Assembly: GCF_000797445.1 (NCBI RefSeq)
Contig: NZ_JSWF01000025.1
Coordinates: 186,001-250,000 of the forward strand
Direction of reading: 5' to 3'
Source: Lacinutrix jangbogonensis
Lineage (GTDB): Bacteria; Bacteroidota; Bacteroidia; Flavobacteriales; Flavobacteriaceae
Length of the DNA: 64,000 nucleotides
Below, piece after piece: positions 1 through 8,281 of the stretch; within the stretch, counting starts at the first letter, position 1; every line of letters starts with the position of its first letter. A program made the position numbers and the translations under genes. The notes beneath the pieces are model-generated. The model was not told the DNA's origin. It saw nothing but the letters and a program-made list of their open reading frames with translations, and did no database searches.

Positions 1-38
1 GCATAGCGCAAAAAGAGATAATGATAAGGTCTTGATAT

Positions 39-1049
39 TCATTTCTTAATGTTATTGGTTATTTTTTTATTTAGTTCTTTTTCTTTAGCTTCAATCTCTG
101 GTAATATTTTAATATAAGCCTCTACATCCCAAGTAATATCCCATCTATTTAAATTTTCTTGCATAGAATTCATTCCCATCTCTGCTCTTCTTTTATCAAC
201 ATTTATAGGATCTTCTAAAGGTAATACATAAGGCTTTTTTCTTTCTTTACTCATTGCTAATTGAGTACCATATACCTGTCTTTTTCCCTGCCCTAAGGTT
301 AATCTGTCATAAAACATAGCATATTCTCTTTTAGTTATATTATCCGTTTTCATAGCCTCATTGATAAAAGGCAAATACTTTATCTGTGTTTTTAAATTAG
401 AGTGTTGTATCACCAAAAAGAGTGTTGAGGAACCTTTTACACCAATTCTCTCTTTACTAGGCCAACCTTGAGTATCTAATATTTCACTAACTTTAATCAA
501 ATTTATAGAATCATTTTTAAGAATAGTTTTCCAAAAGGCTTTCATTTCCTTAGAGTCTCTTCCATATTTTTCTTCTTTTGTTCTCATTTGGCTTCTAGTA
601 CTTTGATCATCAAAATAGATTTCATCTAATATAGATACTAGTGCTTTATCGAAGTGCTTTTCAATGTCTAATTTATTTTTCTGCATTGCAGAAATTAATT
701 CATTCCATCTTTTGTCTGATCGAATACTTATTAAATCGGTATCGTTTTTTAAGTGTTTTAAATCGTGCCACTTCAAATCGTTAACAGCTATAAACAAATG
801 CTTATATGCAGCGTCGGTATTATTAGCTAAAGCGTTTATACAACTCGCATTGTACCTATCGGTTAAAGACGCCTTTTCATTCACTTTAAAAGCTTGTTCA
901 TAAAGTGTTGCAGACGCTTTAAAGTTTTTTTCTAAGCATAATTTCCAGCCAGCTCGTATTAACTCCGAATAACTTTTTTCTTGTTCTTGCGCGGTCGTAC
1001 TTATAGTACTAAGTAGTATTAAAGCAGTTATTATAATGTATTTTTTCAT
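39..1049 (-). CDS. Secreted DUF6624-family protein, function unknown
   Basis: This 336-residue protein starts with a signal peptide (residues 1-21, ending TTAQ), so it is probably exported. Residues about 22-125 look helical and TPR-like and contain the phrase ALANNTDAAYKHLFIAV. The C-terminal half from about residue 130 carries the DUF6624 pattern: GWPSKE, then IQHSN and IKYLPF, then QVYGTQ, and a final VDKRRAEMGM. The family has no known activity. A shorter lipoprotein with the same C-terminal domain lies divergently at 1377-2051, so the two are paralogues. The gene is the last before the window edge, and nothing can be said of the 38 bases beyond its stop. Confidence 0.8.
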   Translation of the reverse strand: MKKYIIITALILLSTISTTAQEQEKSYSELIRAGWKLCLEKNFKASATLYEQAFKVNEKASLTDRYNASCINALANNTDAAYKHLFIAVNDLKWHDLKHLKNDTDLISIRSDKRWNELISAMQKNKLDIEKHFDKALVSILDEIYFDDQSTRSQMRTKEEKYGRDSKEMKAFWKTILKNDSINLIKVSEILDTQGWPSKERIGVKGSSTLFLVIQHSNLKTQIKYLPFINEAMKTDNITKREYAMFYDRLTLGQGKRQVYGTQLAMSKERKKPYVLPLEDPINVDKRRAEMGMNSMQENLNRWDITWDVEAYIKILPEIEAKEKELNKKITNNIKK

Positions 1050-1376
1050 AATATCATTTTAGTTATAGTTGCAATCTATAACAACAACATACTGGATTAC
1101 GAATTTAAAGCTAAACAGCCCTTCTAAGATTACAGAAAGCGATTAATTGACTATCAAATGGTTTGTTGTCTGTAAAGAGATGTTTAACTTCACTTTATTC
1201 GTTTTGGTCTATAAACAAAAACAAAACTCGCTTTTTAGTTAATTTTGAAATTGGATATGTTCTTAAAAAAAAATTGTCTCAATACTAATAATTCAATTCT
1301 GTCCGTAAATAAATTTATGTATGTCTACATATTAGATTAACTATTGGCCATTCAAAAAACTAAATTTCAAATTATT
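1050..1376. promoter_or_regulatory. Divergent intergenic region between two DUF6624 genes
   Basis: These 327 bases separate two divergently transcribed DUF6624 genes and must hold both promoters. The stretch is very AT-rich. No clean TAnnTTTG box with a TTG about 19 bases upstream could be assigned on either strand. No other gene is seen in it. Confidence 0.4.
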
Positions 1377-2051
1377 ATGAAAGTATTACTTATTTCTTTA
1401 GCACTAATACTAACAGCTTGTTCAAGCAAACAAAAAGGAACTCAAACTCAAGTTGAAGTTAAAAAAGATTTAACGAAGGTTCTGGATACTATCAGAAGAA
1501 CTGAGCAAAGACCTATAGAATTAAGAGATTCATTAATAGGTGTATATGGCGCAGAATCTAAAGAAATGCAAGTACAACAAGCTATTTATGAAAAAAATCA
1601 CATTATAAATGAGAAAAAGATAAGTGCTATTTTGAATAGCAACAAATGGCCTAATAAAGAACAAATGGGTGAGTTAGGTAATTTAACGATTTGTAACGTT
1701 ATTCAACATTCTGATAATGTTATCCGAATTAAATATCTGCCCTTAATGAGACAAGCAGTAAAAGACAAGAAATTAGAAGCACGGTTTTTAGTAAGAGCAG
1801 AAGATAGAATTGCCACAGAAAAAGGTGATTTACAAATTTATGGAGGACAAATGAAATATTACCCAGAAACAAAAAGCTTCAATATTTGGCCTGTTTATGA
1901 TCCCAAAAATATTGATAAGCGTAGAAACGATATAGGTCTTAATACCATTGCAGAACATTTAAAAACTAGATTTAATTTTGATTGGAATCTAGAAGAACAG
2001 CTGAAAAGAACAGCTGAATTTAAAAAAGAAATGAACGAAAACGAAAAATAA
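1377..2051 (+). CDS. DUF6624-family lipoprotein
   Basis: The ATG at 1377 gives a lipoprotein signal (MKVLLISLALILTAC, lipobox LTAC) and is preferred over an upstream TTG at 1344 that would bury the signal. The mature part carries the DUF6624 signature: NKWPNKEQMGELG, IQHSDNVIRIKYLPL, QIYGGQM, and DPKNIDKRRNDIGL near the end. It lacks the TPR-like N-terminal half of its divergent paralogue. Function is unknown. It lies 49 bp upstream of a LytS-type kinase gene on the same strand, so it may belong to that transcript. Confidence 0.8.
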   Translation: MKVLLISLALILTACSSKQKGTQTQVEVKKDLTKVLDTIRRTEQRPIELRDSLIGVYGAESKEMQVQQAIYEKNHIINEKKISAILNSNKWPNKEQMGELGNLTICNVIQHSDNVIRIKYLPLMRQAVKDKKLEARFLVRAEDRIATEKGDLQIYGGQMKYYPETKSFNIWPVYDPKNIDKRRNDIGLNTIAEHLKTRFNFDWNLEEQLKRTAEFKKEMNENEK

Positions 2052-2100
2052 CAAAACCACGTCAACAATCTTATATTATTCTTTACTTTAGAAGTCTCTT

Positions 2101-3171
2101 ATGACTATAACACGAAACACATCTACTATTTTTAATAAAAAAACTTTAAGTCATTTATTATTTTGGCTAGTTCTGCTCATCTATTTTATGAGCGTATCAT
2201 GGCCTTATGAGAAAAATAAAATATTTTTATTTGAATCTGTCTTCTTTAAATTTATACTACAAATAATTCTAGCCTATACTATTATAAAGCTACTTATCCC
2301 TTATTTATTAAATCGGAACCGTAAGTTTCTATTTTTCAGCTGTAGCTTTATTCTAATCTATATTTCTTTTATAACATACTCTATATTTAAAAGTTACCAC
2401 TTAATCCCTTCCTATCCTGTTGAATTTGGATATAGACCTCTATTTATTCTAGCTGACAGATTTACAAATTTCCCAGCTATAATAGGAAGCATTCCAGGCT
2501 ATCTTTTCCCAACAATAATTTTAGTGATTTTTAATTATTATAAAAAACAAAAAGACGTTGCTAATCTATTAGAGCAGAAAAGAACATCCGAATTAAATGC
2601 TTTAAAGCATCAATTAAATCCTCATTTTTTATTTAATACCTTAAATAACTTATATGCCCTAGCGTTAAAAAAATCGGATAAAACTCCTGAAGTTATAGCA
2701 AAACTATCAGAAATTTTAGACTATATGTTATATCAATGCAAGGATAAATATGTCCCTATTGAGAAAGAGATTGAATTATTGGATAATTATATCGCTTTAG
2801 AAGAATTAAGGTATGGTAACCGTGTAGAAGTTGTATTCGAAAAACATATTAATAGCCCTGTAAAAATAGCACCTTTAATTTTATTAACCTTTGTCGAAAA
2901 TGCATTTAAGCATGGTGTTAGCCAAGAGCTAAAGAAAGCTGTAATTACGTTATATATTTGTACTACTGATACTGAAATTGTTTTTAAACTAAAGAATACA
3001 AAACCGCAATCTCATATTGAAAATACAATAAAAGAGAAAGGCTCGATTGGGATGAGTAATACCGAAAAACAGTTAGAATTATTATATCCAAATGCTTACG
3101 TGCTAAACGTTAATAATACAACGTTAGATTATAATTTAGAATTAAAAATAAAGCTACATGAAAAAGTATAA
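2101..3171 (+). CDS. LytS/YehU-type sensor histidine kinase
   Basis: A 356-residue membrane kinase. Residues 1-145 contain about four hydrophobic segments. The His_kinase domain follows, with the phosphoacceptor motif LNPHFLFNTLNNL (His about 175), and an ATPase part with VENAFKHGV (N box) and GSIGMSN (G box). The known family senses envelope or small-molecule signals and phosphorylates a LytTR regulator. Its 3' end overlaps the next gene by 14 bp, which encodes exactly such a regulator, so the two form a coupled two-component pair. The signal is not evident. Confidence 0.92.
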   Translation: MTITRNTSTIFNKKTLSHLLFWLVLLIYFMSVSWPYEKNKIFLFESVFFKFILQIILAYTIIKLLIPYLLNRNRKFLFFSCSFILIYISFITYSIFKSYHLIPSYPVEFGYRPLFILADRFTNFPAIIGSIPGYLFPTIILVIFNYYKKQKDVANLLEQKRTSELNALKHQLNPHFLFNTLNNLYALALKKSDKTPEVIAKLSEILDYMLYQCKDKYVPIEKEIELLDNYIALEELRYGNRVEVVFEKHINSPVKIAPLILLTFVENAFKHGVSQELKKAVITLYICTTDTEIVFKLKNTKPQSHIENTIKEKGSIGMSNTEKQLELLYPNAYVLNVNNTTLDYNLELKIKLHEKV

Positions 3172-3853
3172 ATGCTTAATTGTAGATGATGAAGAATTAG
3201 CCAGAGAATTAATCGCTACGCATCTAAATCAATTACCAGATTTTCAAATTGTTGCTATTTGTTCATCCGCAATTGAAGCTAGCAGTGTATTAAAAAATGA
3301 AGCGATCGATTTAATTTTTTTAGATATTGAAATGCCTGTATTAAAAGGAACAGATTTTCTAAAAAATTTAGCCCATAAACCCAAAGTCATATTTACTACA
3401 GCGCATAGAGAATACGCTATTGAAGGCTACGAATTAAATGTGGTCGATTATTTGTTAAAGCCCATTGTTTTTACGCGATTTTTTAAAGCCATTGAAAAGT
3501 TTTTAGACACACAAACTGTTGTAGACACTAATAATATATCAGAGGAATCAACACATATCTTTGTTCAAAGCAATAAGAAGAATATCAAAGTTTTATTTGA
3601 AGACGTTCTCTATATTGAAAGCATTAAAGATTATATAAAAATTCACACTTCTGATGACAAGCTTATCATAAAACATGGCCTCTCTACATTTGAAGATAAA
3701 CTCGATGATCGTTTTATTAGAGTGCATCGATCTTATATTGTTAACTCCCATAAAGTAACAGCTTACACAAAACAAGATATTGAAATTATTGATATAGAAA
3801 TACCTATTGGAGATTTTTATAAAAAAAGCGCCCTAGCAAGTTTAAAACTATAG
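3158..3853 (+). CDS. LytTR-family response regulator
   Basis: A 231-residue cytoplasmic regulator. The receiver domain spans residues 1-120 with the acidic pair at D10-D11, the phosphoacceptor D56 in LIFLDIEMP, and the conserved lysine in LLKPI. A LytTR DNA-binding domain follows from about residue 130, with the typical VLYIESIKDYIKI and RVHRSYIVN stretches. It overlaps the kinase gene by 14 bp and is its probable partner. LytTR regulators bind direct repeats in promoters; no target site was identified here. Confidence 0.93.
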   Translation: MKKYKCLIVDDEELARELIATHLNQLPDFQIVAICSSAIEASSVLKNEAIDLIFLDIEMPVLKGTDFLKNLAHKPKVIFTTAHREYAIEGYELNVVDYLLKPIVFTRFFKAIEKFLDTQTVVDTNNISEESTHIFVQSNKKNIKVLFEDVLYIESIKDYIKIHTSDDKLIIKHGLSTFEDKLDDRFIRVHRSYIVNSHKVTAYTKQDIEIIDIEIPIGDFYKKSALASLKL

Positions 3854-3913
3854 CTTAAATAAAATGTAAAATCCCTTTCTTAGGAAATGGTTTTTTTATT
3901 TTCACTAATTTAG

Positions 3914-5584
3914 ATGAAAATTAAACAACCAATGAAAAATACGTCCTACCTACTTCTCTGTTTTGTTCTTTGTACTTTCTTTACAATTCAAGGTCAAGGC
4001 TTACTTCAAGACAAAAACAACTTCACAAGACAAGACACGCTTCGTGGGAGTATTACTGCAGAACGCGAATGGTGGGATTTAACATACTACCATTTAGATA
4101 TTGAAGTTAATCCAGATGAAAAAACAATTTCCGGTCAGAATACGATTCAGTATAAAGTTTTGAAATCACAAAAAGTGATGCAATTAGATTTGCAACCACC
4201 TTTAAAATTAACTAAAGTCACACAAAACGGTAAAGTACTAGATATAAAACACGAAGGAAATGCTCATTTTGTTACGCTTTCAGAGCATCAAAATATTGGA
4301 GAAATAAATAGCGTTATTGCGCATTATGAAGGTAAACCAAAAGAAGCTGTTAATGCGCCTTGGGATGGAGGTATTTCTTGGAAAAAAGATAACAACGGAA
4401 ATCATTTTGTAGCTTCATCTTGCCAAGGTTTAGGGGCGAGCGTATGGTGGCCAAATAAAGACCACATGTATGATGAAGTCGATAGTATGCTCATTAGTGT
4501 AAATGTACCAAAGGGTTTAACAAACGTATCTAATGGAAGATTGAGAAGCGTTGAAGAAAAAGAAAACACAACCACATTCAATTGGTTTGTAAGCAATCCA
4601 ATAAATAACTATGGTATAAATATTAATATTGGTGACTATACTAATTTTTCTGAAGTTTACAAAGGCGAAAAAGGAGATTTAGACATGAATTATTATGTTC
4701 TAAAAGATAATCTAGAAAAAGCAAAGGAACATTTTAAAGATGCTCCAAAAATGATGAAAGCCTTCGAGCATTGGTTTGGGCCTTATCCGTTTTACGAAGA
4801 CAGTTTTAAACTAGTAGAAGTTCCTTATTTAGGTATGGAACACCAAAGCTCGGTAACCTATGGTAATAAGTACATGAAAGGTTATCTAGGAAGAGATTTA
4901 TCTGGAACTGGATTAGGCTTAAAATTCGATTTCATTATTATACACGAAGCGGGACACGAATGGTTTGCTAATAATATTACCAATGTTGATATCGCAGACA
5001 TGTGGATTCATGAAGGCTTTACAGCCTATTCTGAAAATCTATTCTTAGATTATTACTACGGAAAAGAAGCTTCAGCAGATTATGTTATTGGAACACGTAA
5101 AAATATTCAAAACGATAAGCCTTTAATTGGCCAATACAATGTTAACAGTGAAGGTTCTGGCGACATGTATTATAAAGGTGCAAATATGCTCCATACCTTA
5201 CGTCAGTTGGTTAATAATGACGAAAAATGGAGACAAATGTTACGTACTTTAAATAGCAAATTCTACCATCAAACCGTAACAACAAAGCAAATTGAAAATT
5301 GTTTAACTGAAGAATCTGGTTTAGAGTTAGAAGGCTTCTTTAATCAATATTTACGCAGCACAAAAGTTCCTGTTTTAGAGTATAAAATCTTTAAAAGAGA
5401 GATTAAATTTAATTGGAATCATACAGTAGATAATTTTAAAATGCCTGTTGAAATTTTAGTTAATGGCGAGTCTTATATAATTAACCCTTCAAAAAAAGAA
5501 GTTAAATCTTTAAAAATAAAATCAGACATCAAAAGTTTTAAAGTAGATAGAAATTATTACATAAAAGCTGTCAAAGTTAAATAA
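3914..5584 (+). CDS. M1-family (aminopeptidase N-like) metallopeptidase, exported
   Basis: A 556-residue zinc peptidase. The ATG at 3914 is followed by a second ATG at 3932 that begins a good signal peptide (MKNTSYLLLCFVLC); either may be the start. The N-terminal beta domain is followed by the exopeptidase-type motif GMEH (307-310), the zinc site HEAGH (344-348) and the third ligand E367 in WIHEGFTAYSE. It is much shorter than full aminopeptidase N (~870 residues) because the C-terminal helical domain is missing, as in many Bacteroidota short M1 enzymes. It probably trims peptides in the periplasm. Confidence 0.92.
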   Translation: MKIKQPMKNTSYLLLCFVLCTFFTIQGQGLLQDKNNFTRQDTLRGSITAEREWWDLTYYHLDIEVNPDEKTISGQNTIQYKVLKSQKVMQLDLQPPLKLTKVTQNGKVLDIKHEGNAHFVTLSEHQNIGEINSVIAHYEGKPKEAVNAPWDGGISWKKDNNGNHFVASSCQGLGASVWWPNKDHMYDEVDSMLISVNVPKGLTNVSNGRLRSVEEKENTTTFNWFVSNPINNYGININIGDYTNFSEVYKGEKGDLDMNYYVLKDNLEKAKEHFKDAPKMMKAFEHWFGPYPFYEDSFKLVEVPYLGMEHQSSVTYGNKYMKGYLGRDLSGTGLGLKFDFIIIHEAGHEWFANNITNVDIADMWIHEGFTAYSENLFLDYYYGKEASADYVIGTRKNIQNDKPLIGQYNVNSEGSGDMYYKGANMLHTLRQLVNNDEKWRQMLRTLNSKFYHQTVTTKQIENCLTEESGLELEGFFNQYLRSTKVPVLEYKIFKREIKFNWNHTVDNFKMPVEILVNGESYIINPSKKEVKSLKIKSDIKSFKVDRNYYIKAVKVK

Positions 5585-5652
5585 GCATTACTAAAATGCA
5601 AGAGATCAATTTCAAAACTTACATAAAATAGAAAGCAACGTTTCTTTAGATG

Positions 5653-5696
5653 ATATAATCTTCATTTATTTTAACTCTAAGAAAAGAAGATTATAT
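5653..5696. terminator. Possible bidirectional terminator
   Basis: Two 11-base arms (ATATAATCTTC and GAAGATTATAT) form a perfect inverted repeat around a 22-base loop. It lies between the convergent M1 peptidase gene and the M56-amidase gene. The loop is long and the stem AT-rich, so the call is weak. Confidence 0.35.
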
Positions 5697-5753
5697 TTAT
5701 TATATACGGTAGTAGCAATTTTTGAGTTAAACTTTTAAAACACAGAGTTAAAT

Positions 5754-7199
5754 TTATTCTTTATTTAAAATACTTATTAATTCTTTTTTATCTCTAATTT
5801 CTAATAACCCATCATATAACGCTTTGGCAATATCTTGTTGATGTTTAGCATCATTAAGTCTGCTATTATCCGTTTCATTTGAAAGAAAACCCAACTCGAT
5901 AAAAACACTAGGACATAGAACATTTTTTAACATATAAAAACTAGCCGTTTTCATGCCTCCTTTGTCAACGACCTTATTTTCCAATTGTTGATTCATAAGT
6001 AACAATCCATACCCTAAAGATGCTTTATTATTTTTATTAGAATCATCGTATAAAACCTCTACTCCTCTTTTAGTAATTTTCTCGCTTGTATCGCAATGTA
6101 AACTAATCATAACATCAGCATTTTGAGCATTAATAAATTTAACTCTATCTCTTAATGATAAAAAATCATCATCATCTCTAACTGTGATTATCTTTATTTT
6201 ATCATCACTAAGCTTTGATAATTTTTTTGAGATATTAAGAACAATGTCTTTTTCATTTAAATTCCCTGGATCTTTGCCACCGTGTCCCGCATCTATTACA
6301 ACTACTAGTGGTTTTTTAATGTCTTTGAACGAGCTAAATAAAACGACACCTACAAGTAATAATAGTGCTGTTGAAATTTTCATTGTTCGTTTTAAAACTG
6401 ATGATTTTGATTGATGTAACATAATAATTCTGTTTTTGATTTGAATAAAATTAAAACCGCTAGTTAGTGGAACGCGGTGCTCCATATGACCTAAATTAAT
6501 AATCGCATTAGAGTAATTTTCTATATCGATTCCAGACTGTACCGTATTATTATCTGCTATAAACTCGTGATTTTGGAGCATTGCTTTTCTGTACAACCAA
6601 ATAAATGGATTAAACCAAAAGACGCATAGTAATAACTCTATTAATAAAATATCTAACGTATGTAATTGGTTGGAATGAATACTCTCGTGCTGTAAAACAC
6701 TTTTAGAATATTGATTATCTTTTAAACGCTCTGGGTTAATAAATAAATAATTAAAAAAACTAGCTACATTTTTTTCATCAGTAGTCTTAATTAATTTTAA
6801 TGTACCAAGTCTAGAATGTCCTTTTCTAGTAAGCTTTATTATACGTATTAAATTTATGAAGAATCTAAAGAAAAAGCCTAATGAAATAATTAAATACGAA
6901 TACCAAAAAATAGTATTTAATAAATTTAAAGGGTTACTATATTCTTTTTCTACACGTGCTCCTTCTATAACTTCTTCTAAAATTATTTGAGTGTCTAAAG
7001 GCTGAAAAGAAACTTCGGTAATACTAGGTATAACATTAAAAAAATCGATTTCAATAACTGGTGCAACCAAACATAATAGCAAACTAATTAATAGAAAAAA
7101 TCGATTAAATTGAAACGTTTTTTGATTTTTTAAAACGAAGTAATAAACAAAAAATGAGCATCCTAAACTTATTATGGTATATATAATATAATCTATCAT
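5754..7199 (-). CDS. M56 (BlaR1-type) membrane peptidase fused to an N-acetylmuramoyl-L-alanine amidase domain
   Basis: A 481-residue fusion. Residues 1-270 form a BlaR1/MecR1-type M56 domain with membrane helices, the zinc motif HESIH (171-175) and HEFIAD (from 211). A further helix (274-290) leads to an Amidase_3 domain (about 297-470) on the outer face. Its zinc ligands are all visible: H306 in DAGHGG, E316 in NEKDIV, H368 in ISLHCD, and catalytic E435 in ELGFLSNETD. The start overlaps the stop of the BlaI-type repressor by 4 bp (ATGA), so the two are coupled. By analogy with BlaR1, the outer domain may sense or process peptidoglycan and the M56 domain relay this to the repressor. That role is inferred. 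Confidence 0.88.
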   Translation of the reverse strand: MIDYIIYTIISLGCSFFVYYFVLKNQKTFQFNRFFLLISLLLCLVAPVIEIDFFNVIPSITEVSFQPLDTQIILEEVIEGARVEKEYSNPLNLLNTIFWYSYLIISLGFFFRFFINLIRIIKLTRKGHSRLGTLKLIKTTDEKNVASFFNYLFINPERLKDNQYSKSVLQHESIHSNQLHTLDILLIELLLCVFWFNPFIWLYRKAMLQNHEFIADNNTVQSGIDIENYSNAIINLGHMEHRVPLTSGFNFIQIKNRIIMLHQSKSSVLKRTMKISTALLLLVGVVLFSSFKDIKKPLVVVIDAGHGGKDPGNLNEKDIVLNISKKLSKLSDDKIKIITVRDDDDFLSLRDRVKFINAQNADVMISLHCDTSEKITKRGVEVLYDDSNKNNKASLGYGLLLMNQQLENKVVDKGGMKTASFYMLKNVLCPSVFIELGFLSNETDNSRLNDAKHQQDIAKALYDGLLEIRDKKELISILNKE

Positions 7200-7579
7200 T
7201 GTTTCTTTTTTTGATTTATTTTATCCTGTAATAATTGCTGAAGCTCTTCCAATTCACTCATAGACAAATCTGTGTTTTTTGTAAAAAATGAAGCAAATTG
7301 AGATTTAGAATCATTAAAAAAATGAGTAATCATTCCATTGACTTGAGTAGAGAAATAATCATTCTTTTTTAAAATAGCATAATACTCTTTATCTCGACCT
7401 AATCTCTTAAAACCTATGTATTGTTTATCACACATACGCTTCAACATAGTAGAAGTAGTTGTATATGCAGGTCTCGGCTCAGGAAACTGTTCTACAATAT
7501 CTTTCATAAATCCTTTTTTAAGAATCCATAAATACTTCATGATTTGTAATTCTGACTTGTTTAGCTGTTTTATATCCAC
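7196..7579 (-). CDS. BlaI/MecI/CopY-family transcriptional repressor
   Basis: A 127-residue winged-helix protein of the usual family length. The N-terminal DNA-binding part runs LNKSELQIMKYLWILKKGF and then PAYTTTSTMLKRM, matching the BlaI recognition helix region. The C-terminal part is the dimerisation and cleavage region. It is first in a two-gene operon with the M56-amidase fusion. A palindromic operator of BlaI type overlaps its own promoter at 7594-7609, so it very probably represses itself and is inactivated by cleavage by the M56 protein. Confidence 0.92.
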   Translation of the reverse strand: MDIKQLNKSELQIMKYLWILKKGFMKDIVEQFPEPRPAYTTTSTMLKRMCDKQYIGFKRLGRDKEYYAILKKNDYFSTQVNGMITHFFNDSKSQFASFFTKNTDLSMSELEELQQLLQDKINQKKKQ

Positions 7580-7593
7580 AATTATAGTTTTAA

Positions 7594-7628
7594 TACTACA
7601 AATGTAGTAATAAAATTGAATTATCCAA
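7594..7628 (-). promoter_or_regulatory. BlaI-type operator overlapping the blaI promoter
   Basis: The perfect palindrome TACTACA-AA-TGTAGTA (7594-7609) matches the TACA/TGTA half-sites of BlaI/MecI operators. On the minus strand it contains a flavobacterial -7 box TACATTTG (7599-7606). A TTG lies 19 bases upstream at 7626-7628, the expected -33 element. Repressor binding would therefore cover the -7 box and block transcription of the repressor and M56-amidase genes. Confidence 0.8.
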
Positions 7629-7699
7629 ATTTGTAATATAATATCAGTCTTAAATCTTTCATATCTTTACCCTTTGTACTTATAAAAAAATTAAAACTC

Positions 7700-8278
7700 A
7701 TGTCTTCAGAAAAGCAAGAACACTATTTTAAAACAGACATAGAATGGCGAGAATGGTTGCATCTAAATCATGATAATGATAATGGCATTTATCTTATTTT
7801 CTTTAAAGTAGAAAACAAAGAGCGGTCTATGCGATGGGAAGAAGCTGTAAAAGTAGCTTTATGCTATGGGTGGATAGATTCAACAGTAAAAAGTTTAGGC
7901 AACGGAAAACGCAGACAGTACTTCTGTAAAAGAAATGTAAAAAGTGTTTGGAGTGCCCTAAACAAAAGATACATTGAAGAACTAATTGCTAACAATTTAA
8001 TGCAAAGCAGTGGGTTATTGATTATTGAAAAAGGAAAGGAAAATGGTTCTTGGACGGCTTTAGATGCTGCAGAAAAAGGCATTATCCCACCCAAATTACA
8101 AGTTGCTTTTAATAAAAATAAAAATGCTCTAGAGAACTATAACAGTTTTGCACCTTCTTATAGAAAAAGCTATTTATTTTGGCTAAATCAAGCTAAAAGA
8201 GAAACGACTAAAGACAAAAGAATCGCAGAGATAATTAAACTCTGCGATGCTAATATTAAAACTCGTAATACGTGGTAA
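7700..8278 (+). CDS. YdeI/OmpD-associated family protein
   Basis: A 192-residue soluble protein. It shows the family pattern: FKTDIEWREWL near the start, a central WEEAVKVALCYGWIDST, the basic stretch FCKRN with SVWSALN, and a C-terminal SYRKSYLFWLNQAKRETTK. Members are widespread and lack a proven biochemical function; some are annotated as bacteriocin-protection proteins. It is transcribed alone, divergent from the BlaI operon, and its stop lies 3 bp from the stop of the convergent AAA ATPase gene. Confidence 0.85.
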   Translation: MSSEKQEHYFKTDIEWREWLHLNHDNDNGIYLIFFKVENKERSMRWEEAVKVALCYGWIDSTVKSLGNGKRRQYFCKRNVKSVWSALNKRYIEELIANNLMQSSGLLIIEKGKENGSWTALDAAEKGIIPPKLQVAFNKNKNALENYNSFAPSYRKSYLFWLNQAKRETTKDKRIAEIIKLCDANIKTRNTW

Positions 8279-8281
8279 AAT

